From Euryarchaeota archaeon UBA259 (GTDB lineage: Archaea > Thermoplasmatota > Poseidoniia > Poseidoniales > Poseidoniaceae): DNA of 63,815 bases. The translations under genes and the position numbers were made by a program. Below the pieces are notes generated by a model, which worked only from the letters and a program-made list of their open reading frames with translations, was not told the origin of the DNA and did no database searches. Shown piece by piece: positions 9,514 through 18,537 of the stretch (positions are counted from its first letter, which is position 1; every line of letters begins with the position of its first letter). The DNA is taken from contig DAXG01000027.1 in NCBI GenBank assembly GCA_002506275.1, forward strand, positions 1 through 63,815, written 5' to 3'.

Positions 9514-9933
9514 GTGACGACGATGGCAAAGACGGTGGCAGATTTAGACCTTGATGATGAACACATGACCATTGGCATTGATGACAGCATTGCTGAAGCA
9601 TCAGGTCGTTTGCTTACCATGACCGGTGGAATATTGGTCGTACTCGATGAAGATTCGAAGACGAAAGGCGTCATAGGACATCGCCAATTCCTCAAGGCTC
9701 TGTCCGAGAATGTTGATGCCAACACTTCAAAATGCTCAGAATGGATGGAAATGGATTTTCTCGAAGTCAAACTTAGTGATACTCTGAAATCAGTCCTTTC
9801 CGAAGTTCAAAAGCGAGGACCACAAGCAGTTGTAGCGACTGATACGAATGGCGAATTTGCTGGCTATTTCTCACCAGGCGATTATCAAGAAGCGACGAAC
9901 CTTGTGCAATCGTTGAAAAGTTTGAGCCTTTGA
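9514..9933 (+). CDS. CBS-domain protein
   Basis: The 139-residue protein consists of two CBS-like repeats. The first holds MTIGIDDSIAEASGRLL and GGILVVLDEDSKTKGVIGHR. The second holds FLEVKLSDTLKSVLSEVQKR and PQAVVATDTNGEFAGYFSPGDYQ. Such Bateman modules usually bind adenine nucleotides and act as energy or ligand sensors; no effector domain is attached. The start is GTG at 9514 or ATG at 9523. A TATA box 26 nt before 9514 suggests leaderless translation. Its stop TGA is directly followed by the stop of the convergent gene, together forming TGATCA. Confidence 0.8.
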   Translation: MTTMAKTVADLDLDDEHMTIGIDDSIAEASGRLLTMTGGILVVLDEDSKTKGVIGHRQFLKALSENVDANTSKCSEWMEMDFLEVKLSDTLKSVLSEVQKRGPQAVVATDTNGEFAGYFSPGDYQEATNLVQSLKSLSL

Positions 9934-11997
9934 TCAAGCTTCAATTCGAATGACGCGTTGGCAGCCAACGCAGGCAAATCGAAGTGGACGGACTTGGCTT
10001 TCGACTGGATTTGGTGTAGAGCACGCAGGACAGTTGATGACTGGAGTGGTAACTGAAATTGCTTCTTCTATCAGGTGTCCTCGCTTACGAGGACTTGTTA
10101 CAGCAGTAACCCACCAGATACCGACCACAATAGCCACGGCCGCTCCAACATAGACAGATGGATAAGCAAGGATGTGGATGACGCCGGCCAATGGAACGAG
10201 AATCAACTCGAGGAAGAGAATGCTACGGCGACGGCTGCGGGAAAAGGAAAGAGCGAACACGAAACCAAGACACAGACCGAACAACACGAGAATAGACAAT
10301 ACTGCAGGTGTCGCTGCGATTGAACCGGTTGGTGTGATTTGGAAAGAAAAGTAATCATCGGTATCAATGTTTGAACCTTCTAGACTCAGAGATTCACCCC
10401 AAGGCATACGTAGATGCCGATAGGTGACTGAGTCAGTCGAAGATACCTTTGGGAATGAGAATGAGGTCATACCGGACGACGTCCCCTTCAGTGAAAGTGA
10501 AACATCAGACCAAAGGGGAGTAGGTTGGGCAGTAATGAAGCCACCAATGAGTTTGATTCGTTCGCCTTCTCTTGGCGCATCATCAACGCCGAACTGCATG
10601 ATTGTTGTCATAACGACGGTTACCGGATGGTTCACAACTTGAGACTCTCCATTCAAGTCGATATTGACATCATGATTTTGGAACTCGAGGAGGTCATGTC
10701 CAAGTAAATCCTCCACTTCCAGACCAAGGCCAGTATTCAGATAATAGTTGAGAAGAGTCGTGCTCAGCAACTGGCGTTCCATCTCCATGACTTCTGACTG
10801 CTCAATGTTACGACTGACGCGTTCATCATCTGAGACCACACCTGCATCAAAACTCTTCAAAACCGGCGATAGAGTTGTGACTTCGTCACCAATATGGTCC
10901 ATTCCCCATCGCATCCAAAATGCCATTTCTCCTCCGACTTCGAGTCGAGTCGTTCGGTCCAATTGGAGTTTACCATTGGAGTTTTTTTCAAGAGTAAAAG
11001 TCCCAGTAACTGCAATCGGACTTCCATCTCCATTTGTCTTGAGAGGCTCGTCGGGAGGGTAGTATGTCCCGGTTCCACCGCTGGTATCGAATGTTTCAAT
11101 TTCAAAAGTGGTTGAACCAGAAAGAGATGGACCGCCTGATTCAATGGTGAGACGAGCTTCCACACTCACACTTTCTATGCCGCCCTTAGCGCCTTGCCAA
11201 GTCCATGTGACTCGAACGGCACCGTCAGCACCGGTCTCAATTGGGTCGCCTGAAAGTTCACTTCCCGCAACGAAAATACGCAAAGAATCAGACTTTGAGA
11301 GGAGGTCCATGCCCCAATTTGAATCAATCAAGACTGAAAAATAAACATCCGACCCTTCAACCTCTGGTTCCATTAAAGACATATCAAAAAGCGGGATTTC
11401 TGCCTCGATGAACGAATCTTTGTCTTCAGACCCCCAAAAGAACTCAAGTTGGGCATCACCTGTTGGAATCGTGAAGATCAGTGAGCGAGCGGTAAGAGTA
11501 AGTTCAATTGCACCCATATCGGAAATGGAGGTTGCATCTACATCGATATCAAAAGTGAGTGTTCCTGTTCCTTGCCCAAGAACAGAACTCCCAGGGTCGT
11601 TTGCTGCACTGAAGGTTTGACTACCAATCTTGAGGGAGGCTGTGGCATTGATTTGAGCGCTAGCTGCATCTCGAAGTTCGTATTCAATCGAGACCTCCCA
11701 AGTGTTTGCTGGAATGGTTCCTGGCCAAACATTAGGGAGTACCCATTTCGCAACGGTCTCTTCGGAGGCTACAGAACTCGCTATGGTTGCCGAGGACGGT
11801 GAGTCAGTCGAGAGGTCTTGAGAAAACGGAGACATGGTACCTGCAGTAGCAGAGCCAAGCAGATGCAAAGTTGCTGAAGCTGAGTCGCAACAAACCAGCG
11901 TATCCTCTGCTGTTGCCTCTCCTAAATAACCGTCTGAAAAGGGAGCAGCGATGGATGCTAAAAAAATCAGCACAATCAGCAGCGGGCGTGCAGACAT
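9934..11997 (-). CDS. Surface protein with multi-pass C-terminus and cytoplasmic zinc ribbon
   Basis: This 687-residue protein begins at an ATG at 11997 with a clear signal peptide (MSARPLLIVLIFLASIAAPF). The frame is open further upstream, but only this start gives a proper signal. A large beta-rich ectodomain follows, with Ig-like segments and many Ser/Thr. Near the C-terminus are three hydrophobic segments (about 566-590, 600-617 and 620-640). The last ~35 residues hold CPAC and CVGC, a likely zinc ribbon in the cytoplasm. A zinc ribbon on the inner tail suggests contact with a partner. It is the last gene of the minus-strand run from rps15, 67 bases after the helical protein. Function unknown. 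Confidence 0.75.
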   Translation of the reverse strand: MSARPLLIVLIFLASIAAPFSDGYLGEATAEDTLVCCDSASATLHLLGSATAGTMSPFSQDLSTDSPSSATIASSVASEETVAKWVLPNVWPGTIPANTWEVSIEYELRDAASAQINATASLKIGSQTFSAANDPGSSVLGQGTGTLTFDIDVDATSISDMGAIELTLTARSLIFTIPTGDAQLEFFWGSEDKDSFIEAEIPLFDMSLMEPEVEGSDVYFSVLIDSNWGMDLLSKSDSLRIFVAGSELSGDPIETGADGAVRVTWTWQGAKGGIESVSVEARLTIESGGPSLSGSTTFEIETFDTSGGTGTYYPPDEPLKTNGDGSPIAVTGTFTLEKNSNGKLQLDRTTRLEVGGEMAFWMRWGMDHIGDEVTTLSPVLKSFDAGVVSDDERVSRNIEQSEVMEMERQLLSTTLLNYYLNTGLGLEVEDLLGHDLLEFQNHDVNIDLNGESQVVNHPVTVVMTTIMQFGVDDAPREGERIKLIGGFITAQPTPLWSDVSLSLKGTSSGMTSFSFPKVSSTDSVTYRHLRMPWGESLSLEGSNIDTDDYFSFQITPTGSIAATPAVLSILVLFGLCLGFVFALSFSRSRRRSILFLELILVPLAGVIHILAYPSVYVGAAVAIVVGIWWVTAVTSPRKRGHLIEEAISVTTPVINCPACSTPNPVESQVRPLRFACVGCQRVIRIEA

Positions 11998-12064
11998 AAC
12001 TTCACCAATATCACCCCAGCGCGCATGGCACATAAGAGAAGCGCCTTTTAGTGAACAAACCGTA

Positions 12065-12421
12065 TCAAAGTGCCTTCTCAAGAAGCGCACCTAATTCTTT
12101 CTCAAAGAGTGAAACAACTGCTTCGCCAACCTCACCCTGTAGATCGTCAGGAAGCAGGCGTAGACCAAGACGGGTTGCAGCTCGGGTTGCTTTCAATTCC
12201 GCATAAACCGTTCGTGCCTTCGTATGGAAATAGTAGGCGACAGCCTCTTTAATTTCTGCTTTCAACTCAGGGTCTTCCTCGACTTTACTTCGAATATGAG
12301 TTTTAAGTTCATCCTTGACCAAATCTCGGAATGCTTCGATGACGAGGTCTTCGGTCGACATCAAATCTTGAACTTGGTCTCGTATACTACCAGTAAGCAA
12401 TCGTTCAATGGCCATGAACAT
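12065..12421 (-). CDS. Small all-helical unknown protein
   Basis: I do not recognise this 118-residue protein. It is strongly helical and charged, with heptad-like stretches (TEDLVIEAFRDLVKDELKT, KAEIKEAVAYYFHTKARTVY). No membrane segment or cysteine is seen. The start is ATG at 12421 or 12415. It lies 40 bases downstream of the possible RecJ/Cdc45-like gene and in the same direction as rps15, suggesting co-transcription. A scaffold or nucleic-acid accessory role is possible but unsupported. Confidence 0.65.
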   Translation of the reverse strand: MFMAIERLLTGSIRDQVQDLMSTEDLVIEAFRDLVKDELKTHIRSKVEEDPELKAEIKEAVAYYFHTKARTVYAELKATRAATRLGLRLLPDDLQGEVGEAVVSLFEKELGALLEKAL

Positions 12422-12461
12422 CCCAATTGGTTCTCGGGTTTCAACCCGTCGATGAACAGAT

Positions 12462-13364
12462 TCAGATTAAAAGTCCTGATTTCAAGAAAATATCAGCCAA
12501 CTTTGAGGCATGGACTTTCGCTTCTCCTGCTTCTTTGGGCCACGATTGTTCTGCAAGGTGAACTTGACTCATCACGTCGACATCTGAGGTGCCTAGCATC
12601 AATCGATGCCAAACAAGTTCTTCTAAACGAGGAGTAGAAAGCGATGGGTTTTGGAGGGCCGGAAGCAGGAGTTCGCTTAGCGCTGCGGAACGAGCCTCAG
12701 CATCCATCTGAGGCCAACCCTTTCTCAGCCGAGCGAGCATTCGCTCTGAAAGGTCAGGAATCATCCCCGACGCAGGTGAAGGGACATCCGGTAGTGGGAC
12801 CACTCTGAAAGCACCCTCATCCCGCAGATGGTCACGCATCGAAGTATGTATTGGATCGAATGTTGTATCGAGCGCTTCACGAAGCCAAAGGCCAGTTGAA
12901 GCAAATGGCCGTAAGAGGCGTGTTTTTTGACCATTGGGAGACAACGCAGCAGCTAAGGCTGCACACTGAGCGACAGTATCCAATGCCCCCCTACGTTCAG
13001 ATTGATTTGAACCCAAACGCACGGTGACAGACAGCGGAGTAATGTGAATGAAATCCGTCTGAGGTAAGTCTTCAAATGCCCATGTGTCGTCAAATGGATC
13101 GATGAAAATAAGGAGGCCGTCGAGCGACGATTGGGGTTCTTGACGTTCATCGCGCGGAATATGTTGGTGCGGTGGTAAAAATCGTCGTCTGTACGATGTC
13201 CCGGTATCAAGAAAAGCAGATTCAAGTATCGTTAAAGCGAGCAAACCCTGCAAGTCAGCCGGTGCATGGATGTGTACCATTTCCGCTTCATGAATCCGTT
13301 GAACATGACCCACAAGATGGGATTGAATGTCTACAAACGGGGCAGTTTGAAGCAAGTCGTTCAT
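12462..13364 (-). CDS. Unknown protein, possibly a degenerate RecJ/Cdc45-like protein
   Basis: The 300-residue protein lies 69 bases downstream of rps15 on the same strand. Near the N-terminus, VHIHAPADLQGLLALTILES followed by a Tyr/Arg segment and LLIFIDPFDD recalls the opening strand pattern of DHH-superfamily RecJ-like proteins (H-x-D-x-D-G, then a second Asp-rich strand). The metal-binding aspartates are mostly replaced. In many archaea a RecJ/Cdc45-family gene neighbours rps15 and works with GINS and MCM at the replication fork. Context and the faint pattern suggest an inactive Cdc45-like protein, but this is a weak inference. The C-terminal half is helical and unrecognised. No signal or membrane segment is present. 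Confidence 0.55.
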   Translation of the reverse strand: MNDLLQTAPFVDIQSHLVGHVQRIHEAEMVHIHAPADLQGLLALTILESAFLDTGTSYRRRFLPPHQHIPRDERQEPQSSLDGLLIFIDPFDDTWAFEDLPQTDFIHITPLSVTVRLGSNQSERRGALDTVAQCAALAAALSPNGQKTRLLRPFASTGLWLREALDTTFDPIHTSMRDHLRDEGAFRVVPLPDVPSPASGMIPDLSERMLARLRKGWPQMDAEARSAALSELLLPALQNPSLSTPRLEELVWHRLMLGTSDVDVMSQVHLAEQSWPKEAGEAKVHASKLADIFLKSGLLI

Positions 13365-13433
13365 GGTCTCACCATTTGAATGGAAAAGGTGACCGTTGAT
13401 GAAGCCTCACATTGTAAGGAAGAGCGTAAAGTA

Positions 13434-13892
13434 TCACTCGACCATCAGGCGGAGTTCTTCACGCTTGTATCGCCAATCGGATGGCAATCGACCTTCAGAC
13501 TTGTAATAGTTGGAAAGTCGGCGAATCTTAGATTCAGTAATTTCAAGCGAGCGCTTGTTGTGAAGATCTTTGTGGTTTCCACTGCCCAAGTGGTTGATGA
13601 TACCGACTGCTTGTCGCATCAAATTCATCAAGTCTTCAGGGTAGGTACCACCAATGTTGTTCTCTATGAGAACCGCACCGATTCTCTTACCGAGAACGAG
13701 CCGAGCGTTAGGAACTGCGTGTTGGTCACGTAGAATTGTACCGATTACAGCAGAGGAATGACCCTCCTTACCGAGATCAATAACAAGTTGCTTTACCGCC
13801 GCAGCATCCGTGTTTGACCACTCTGGTGCTTCGCTGACATAGGGTTTACTGGACCCACTCTTTCCTTTGCGTGATTTATACATCCGTGCCAT
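13434..13892 (-). CDS. rps15: Ribosomal protein S15, archaeal type
   Basis: The 152-residue protein begins MARMYKSRKGKSGS, the basic archaeal/eukaryotic extension. It continues with VKQLVIDLGKEGHSSAVIG and the S15 core ESKIRRLSNYYKSEGRLP, ending in DWRYKREELRLMVE. It binds 16S rRNA in the small subunit. GGAG about 8 nt before the ATG is a suitable ribosome site, and GGTTAAGAAGG near 13937 on the minus strand could hold the TATA box. It leads a run with the three genes downstream. Confidence 0.96.
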   Translation of the reverse strand: MARMYKSRKGKSGSSKPYVSEAPEWSNTDAAAVKQLVIDLGKEGHSSAVIGTILRDQHAVPNARLVLGKRIGAVLIENNIGGTYPEDLMNLMRQAVGIINHLGSGNHKDLHNKRSLEITESKIRRLSNYYKSEGRLPSDWRYKREELRLMVE

Positions 13893-14006
13893 AAGGACAA
13901 CTCCAAGGAAAAAGCCGACTTGTCACCCCTTCTTAACCGCTCCGCTTCAACCAAGCGCTTTTCACCACGTCTCAACGCAGGATTGCGAGGTCAAAGAAGG
14001 CTTCAA

Positions 14007-15815
14007 TTACAGTCGTTGATGGGATTTTGCAAGTCGACCTGGCGTGTTCGGCCACTCCCATGCCGGGGCATGAGCGCGAGCCAACCCAATCACCGTGTTG
14101 TTTTGATACACCAAGACATCGCTACCGGCGCGAATTGATGCGTCATACGATTCCACGAGTGTTCCGAAAATGTCCCCTTTCCAAGCAATATCTGGCCGAA
14201 GGTGAACTTTGGGCAGTGCCTCAAGTTCATCCAATGTTGGAATGACGGCCTTCGGTAGCGAAAAACCACTGCGGTCGATGGACCAAAGTGCCATCTGATT
14301 TTTATCCCGTTCGAGTCGGTACCGTGGGGGTTTACCACGCACTTTCATATCGGCAAGCCACGAATCGTTGTTCATTTGCTTGCGAGAGATGCTTGCGAAA
14401 TTGTCAAGCAAAATCTTCTCTGTGCGACGGCCACGAGCGCTAAAGGTATCCACTGCATCACGGACAGCTTCCGAAAGACGTTCTAAAGCATCGTGTGAGC
14501 CTGCAGAATCGCCTTGCCGAGTATCAATGACTGCAAGCGAAGCGTGCTCAAATCCTATGCCTGAATGATTTATTATTCGCTTGTAGTTGTGCCGATCCAC
14601 CAAAATGTGAAACATACGCTGAATCCTTGCGAGTTCATCCCCGGTCCAATCACCGGTAACTGGGACGTCATAGTGACCTGCAGGCCAAACTTCCTCAAGA
14701 TCTCTTGGAACCAAACCAAGAGGTGATGTGACCATGACTTCGTGGCATGCACTGGTGCCAATTGCCCGGATGAACCGACCATGTGATTTTGAAAGTCGAT
14801 ACGGTTTTCTGGCGGAACATGGAAGCAAAACCAAAATTGTATCCAATCCCTCAGGCGCCGTATAATTCGTGGAAATATAAGATTCCCAATCGGCAATGAG
14901 AGGATCTGTTTGTATTGATGCAGAATGGCAAGGGAATTTGAAATTGGAGGCAACATGTGATGAGAGAAGGCCTGGAATATTTTGACACAAGAGGTCATGA
15001 CGGCGAAGGTGTTCAACCAATCTCGGACTTGTCAGTGATTGGCGGTCAGCCAGGGAACGCATCTGATCGGTTGCCAATGCACCTCGCACAGATGCTATCG
15101 CATTCACCCAGTGTGAAACTTGTGCCTCCATATCAGTAGATTCATTCATTGATTCAACGCTGTGCCTTGGTCCTTGTTCGGTCAACAACACTCCAGCGGC
15201 AGCAGCCTGACGCGACCGGGAGAGATCGAACAAATCGACGCCGAACCAAACAAGAACTGCCAAGTTATCCGGGCCCCCAAGACCCGGTGTCCACAAGAGC
15301 GCACCAGGAAATTGTTGTTTCAAAATCGATATTGCCTCAACCAATCGTCCTGGTTGGGCTGCAAGTTGCACCGCATCGACAAGAACCACGACATCGGGTT
15401 TCAATTCAGGGTCTGTGAGGCTAGCATCGTGATTCAGCCGCTGCCAAGAGACGGGCAAAACTTGGGCGGTGCCTGCAACTTCACCCGCATCAGCCTCATC
15501 CAGCGATGGAGGCAATACATGTCCAATCGACACACTCCATGAAGGGGAGTTGGTCGAAAAGTCCGGAGGCGAGAGGGGAAGTCTCGATTCAAAATGTAGC
15601 GTTGCTGGAATTGCACCATCGGTCGAGGAACGGAACGGAGCAAGATGAGGTTCAACCTCAATGTCTCCATCGAGTAAAACCAGTGCAGGAGTCGACGATA
15701 CCGGACTCTTACGGTCACCCAATGCCCACTGTCGAGCAAAGCGATAACGTGCAACAACGGTTCGACCCAGACCATCCTCCATGGTTGGTCCAAAAGCCAT
15801 TGCTTCTTCAAGCAT
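14007..15815 (-). CDS. arcS: Archaeosine synthase ArcS
   Basis: The ~602-residue protein converts preQ0 at position 15 of archaeal tRNA towards archaeosine. The N-terminal half is a degenerate TGT-like barrel (PDVVVLVDAVQLAAQPGRLVE, GLGGPDNLAVLVWFGVDLFD). The family signature LLPCSARKPYRLSKSHGRF lies near residue 325-345. The last ~80 residues form a PUA RNA-binding domain (LPKVHLRPDIAWKGDIF to NNTVIGLARAHA). I chose the ATG at 15815. A TTG at 15842 would leave almost no room before the divergent gene. No partner RaSEA protein lies in the window. Confidence 0.9.
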   Translation of the reverse strand: MLEEAMAFGPTMEDGLGRTVVARYRFARQWALGDRKSPVSSTPALVLLDGDIEVEPHLAPFRSSTDGAIPATLHFESRLPLSPPDFSTNSPSWSVSIGHVLPPSLDEADAGEVAGTAQVLPVSWQRLNHDASLTDPELKPDVVVLVDAVQLAAQPGRLVEAISILKQQFPGALLWTPGLGGPDNLAVLVWFGVDLFDLSRSRQAAAAGVLLTEQGPRHSVESMNESTDMEAQVSHWVNAIASVRGALATDQMRSLADRQSLTSPRLVEHLRRHDLLCQNIPGLLSSHVASNFKFPCHSASIQTDPLIADWESYISTNYTAPEGLDTILVLLPCSARKPYRLSKSHGRFIRAIGTSACHEVMVTSPLGLVPRDLEEVWPAGHYDVPVTGDWTGDELARIQRMFHILVDRHNYKRIINHSGIGFEHASLAVIDTRQGDSAGSHDALERLSEAVRDAVDTFSARGRRTEKILLDNFASISRKQMNNDSWLADMKVRGKPPRYRLERDKNQMALWSIDRSGFSLPKAVIPTLDELEALPKVHLRPDIAWKGDIFGTLVESYDASIRAGSDVLVYQNNTVIGLARAHAPAWEWPNTPGRLAKSHQRL

Positions 15816-15866
15816 TGGACACGAAGAAGGGCCTAAGTTCAAAGAGCATACTTGGCAGGCACATGC

Positions 15867-18104
15867 ATGGACGGCAACATGGCAAAGCGCCGGATGGGTG
15901 CTGGCGTACTCATGGCATGTCTGCTTTGTCTTCTATCGTTGGCACCACTGCCCGTCACATCAGCAGAGAGTGGAACGGAAGATTTGCTCTACATCGACGG
16001 CCGAGTTATCGGCTATACCTCGAATGGTGTGGACAACCACTCGCGTCAGTGGAGTATCGAAGAAGGTCAATGGACAAGTCTCGTTCTTGAATGCCAACAA
16101 TGCTCTGCTGAACTGGATCTTGCTGGCGTCGTCCATCAAGTCACGAGTCAAATCACTGTTCAATCGAACGCTAATGGAACTGCAACACTCAATATGCATT
16201 CACCACTTTCAGAGACGGTACGCTATTCCTTGATTGAAACAATCGAAGAATCGTTCCCATCGGTTCGACCAGCACCTCTGGAGGAGAGGGAGCAAAGAGT
16301 CCTCGAATATTGCTTCAATACAACTGAATGCATCCAGCCCTCTAAAGGACACCTTGATGGAATACCGTTTGGCGAATATTCCTCGCAACATTTTGTCACA
16401 GGGGTCCATGAACAAGTCGGCACTGAATACGTGGCATTCAGTATAGCCGGTGGAGATACATTGGAATTGCAGGTGATGCATGCAACCGACGGGATGACGA
16501 TCTCTGTCTACTCTCAAAATTCTTCAGCAGAAACCCACCACGAATTGACCCTTGTTCTGGCGCAAGGACTGAATGCATCGGAGTCTGGAGAAAGTGGTCT
16601 TTGGCACTTCGATGAATCCGGCAGGGTACTGGTCAAAATCGAAGCCAGTGTAGCAGATACGGGTTGGGCAATCAAGACGATGCGCTACAGCGATAATTCA
16701 TCGGTTCAATTGATTGAAAACCCCCACAATCTAAACCTTGTAGGGCATCACTCCACTTCGGCAACGCTTGCCATGAATGAGACTCAGAAGTTCACCTTCC
16801 AACCGTTGTATTTTGACACGTCAATCCGAACAGACCAACTCGTTGGTGGTACATGGATTTTGGGCAGTGAACTGAACATCACCACAGACCCAGCGTATGT
16901 GTTTTACCCGTATCCGAACATCAGTGCTGTGCGGGTTCATTTGCTATCACCAGTGCATTATGTCACTGTTCAAGTGGAGGATTTTTCAGACCTTGGTTCA
17001 GGCCTTGAAGCACCTTCGGTACGTCCGTTATCACGCCTCAGTGATAATTCTTCATGGCCCTCAATGAGCCTCGATTCGGGCACGATTGAAGGTGAGATGA
17101 CCCTTTCCATACACGATACAGCCGATGTGTACAAGTTGGAGGTGGACGGTTGGGTCGAATCAGAACATCTCGTTCGATTCTCCCTTGAGAGCATGAACAT
17201 CGAGCAGTTTGAGTTGGAGATATGGAGCATGGACCAAGAAACTTGGGAAGTCATTGACTCACGTCGCAGTACATTCAGCAACGGTAAAATTCAGGCATCA
17301 CTTGAGGTTGGACCGGGGACGCATTTTCTGCGAGTCGCTTTGGTTGATGCAACGAACAGCACGCCACATCCTTGGGGAGAGGAGTCACCGTCACTGACGT
17401 ATCTTCTTTCCTCTTCGTATTCAATTATTGATGAAGGTGAAGAACCGTACTTCCCGCCCGATGAGAACGCCGAAAAGTGGGGTGTTCGAGCTCGATTCTT
17501 CCTCGGTTCTCTGTTCCTTTTGCCAGTCCTGTACTTCGGCCTACTCCAATACCGCAACTTGAAGACAGCACGAGAATTCTCGATGAAATCTGAACAACTT
17601 GCCTGGTTCAAATCACTGCTTGATTCAGGCGAAACAACACCAAAACAATCGCGTGCGAATCTTGCACGAGCTCTTCAGGCCGTGACATTACTTTCGTGGG
17701 ATGAAGCAAACTCGGCATGGGGTAAGCCTGACCTTGACTACCGAACCGATACCGTTGCAATGGCGGTATGGAAACTCGACGAAAGGATTGCGAAATCAAA
17801 AGGGGCAATACCACTCATGGTCGGCATTCACATTGTTGAAGGCCATTGGGACTTAGCAGCACTTCGATTTGATGCGCCAGTTGGTCAGGCGTGGAATGTT
17901 GAAAATGTTGAACCGAGATTCCTGAACCGAGGTGAGGAAGTATTCCTCGACACGATGGCAAATGGAAATCGCACATTTATCATGGCGGAAATCAACGGCA
18001 CTGCTTCCGTAGTCGATATCGAACTCAACGGGCGCATGAACGGAGAACCGAGCGCAGTAAGGATTCCTTCAACGCTTCACATTCAATCGCTTGAAGAAGA
18101 ATGA
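15867..18104 (+). CDS. Membrane-anchored surface protein with globular cytoplasmic domain
   Basis: The ~745-residue protein has a signal peptide (VLMACLLCLLSLAPLPVTSA within the first 35 residues). The beta-rich ectodomain has many N-X-S/T sites, and one transmembrane helix lies near 541-560 (FLGSLFLLPVLYFGLLQY). The remaining ~185 residues appear to be a folded cytoplasmic domain, unusually large for this group: a helical part (LARALQAVTLLSWDEA) and a beta-rich part ending IPSTLHIQSLEEE. The ectodomain repeats pre-peptidase C-terminal-like strands (SGLWHFDESGRVLVKIEA; LSIHDTADVYKLEVDGWV). Starts at 15867 and 15879 are both possible; an upstream TTG at 15852 is less likely. It is divergent from arcS. 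Function unknown. Confidence 0.75.
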   Translation: MDGNMAKRRMGAGVLMACLLCLLSLAPLPVTSAESGTEDLLYIDGRVIGYTSNGVDNHSRQWSIEEGQWTSLVLECQQCSAELDLAGVVHQVTSQITVQSNANGTATLNMHSPLSETVRYSLIETIEESFPSVRPAPLEEREQRVLEYCFNTTECIQPSKGHLDGIPFGEYSSQHFVTGVHEQVGTEYVAFSIAGGDTLELQVMHATDGMTISVYSQNSSAETHHELTLVLAQGLNASESGESGLWHFDESGRVLVKIEASVADTGWAIKTMRYSDNSSVQLIENPHNLNLVGHHSTSATLAMNETQKFTFQPLYFDTSIRTDQLVGGTWILGSELNITTDPAYVFYPYPNISAVRVHLLSPVHYVTVQVEDFSDLGSGLEAPSVRPLSRLSDNSSWPSMSLDSGTIEGEMTLSIHDTADVYKLEVDGWVESEHLVRFSLESMNIEQFELEIWSMDQETWEVIDSRRSTFSNGKIQASLEVGPGTHFLRVALVDATNSTPHPWGEESPSLTYLLSSSYSIIDEGEEPYFPPDENAEKWGVRARFFLGSLFLLPVLYFGLLQYRNLKTAREFSMKSEQLAWFKSLLDSGETTPKQSRANLARALQAVTLLSWDEANSAWGKPDLDYRTDTVAMAVWKLDERIAKSKGAIPLMVGIHIVEGHWDLAALRFDAPVGQAWNVENVEPRFLNRGEEVFLDTMANGNRTFIMAEINGTASVVDIELNGRMNGEPSAVRIPSTLHIQSLEEE

Positions 18105-18156
18105 TGAAATCACCTTCGAGATGAAAGCGGCATTACGCTCAAATCGCATATGCTGC

Positions 18157-18459
18157 TCAAAACTTTGGACGGACGGTTACAACGGAAGTGTTCTCCAAGT
18201 CGAGCAGATCATCGTCATCTTCTTCTTTATCCGACTCTGATTCGTCCATGGAGTCATTTTCGGCGCGTGAGGTCGACTTACTCTCAAAGATTTTTTCTTC
18301 ACGAGTCAAGCCCTTCTTGGATTCAAGTTTTGTAATCTGATTTTGGAGTAACTCGAACTCGATTTCCAAATCTTCCATGACATCACGAACTGCTTCCATT
18401 TTGTCATGAATTCGAGAAGCGAGTTTCTTCATCTTGCGCAGTACACGCTTCTCGGACAT
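18157..18459 (-). CDS. Small coiled-coil protein with acidic tail
   Basis: This 100-residue protein starts with a basic segment (MSEKRVLRKMKKLASRIHDK) and continues with a heptad-patterned helix (residues about 15-55). It ends in a very acidic stretch of Glu, Asp and Ser before TSVVTVRPKF. I do not recognise it. A TATA-like sequence lies 40-50 nt before the ATG. It is downstream of dnaJ on the same strand but appears to have its own promoter. A nucleic-acid or chaperone-associated role is possible; nothing in the sequence decides it. Confidence 0.6.
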   Translation of the reverse strand: MSEKRVLRKMKKLASRIHDKMEAVRDVMEDLEIEFELLQNQITKLESKKGLTREEKIFESKSTSRAENDSMDESESDKEEDDDDLLDLENTSVVTVRPKF

Positions 18460-18496
18460 GCTACGACCAAATGTCCAGAGGTTATGAAGATTAATA

Positions 18497-18507
18497 CGAT
18501 ATTTATG
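18497..18507. promoter_or_regulatory. AT-rich element, TATA candidate usable in both directions
   Basis: CGATATTTATG (CATAAATATCG on the minus strand) lies about 45 nt before the coiled-coil gene. On the plus strand it is about 35 nt before a short reading frame with a strong ribosome site at 18538. Position and composition are the only evidence. Confidence 0.35.
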
Positions 18508-18537
18508 CCGTCGAAAGACGTGGATTAAGAGGAGGAA

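Noticed and set aside
13893..14006. Gap between arcS and rps15 as a possible tRNA gene
   Set aside because: No D-, anticodon or T-arm pattern is visible; a promoter for rps15 explains it better.
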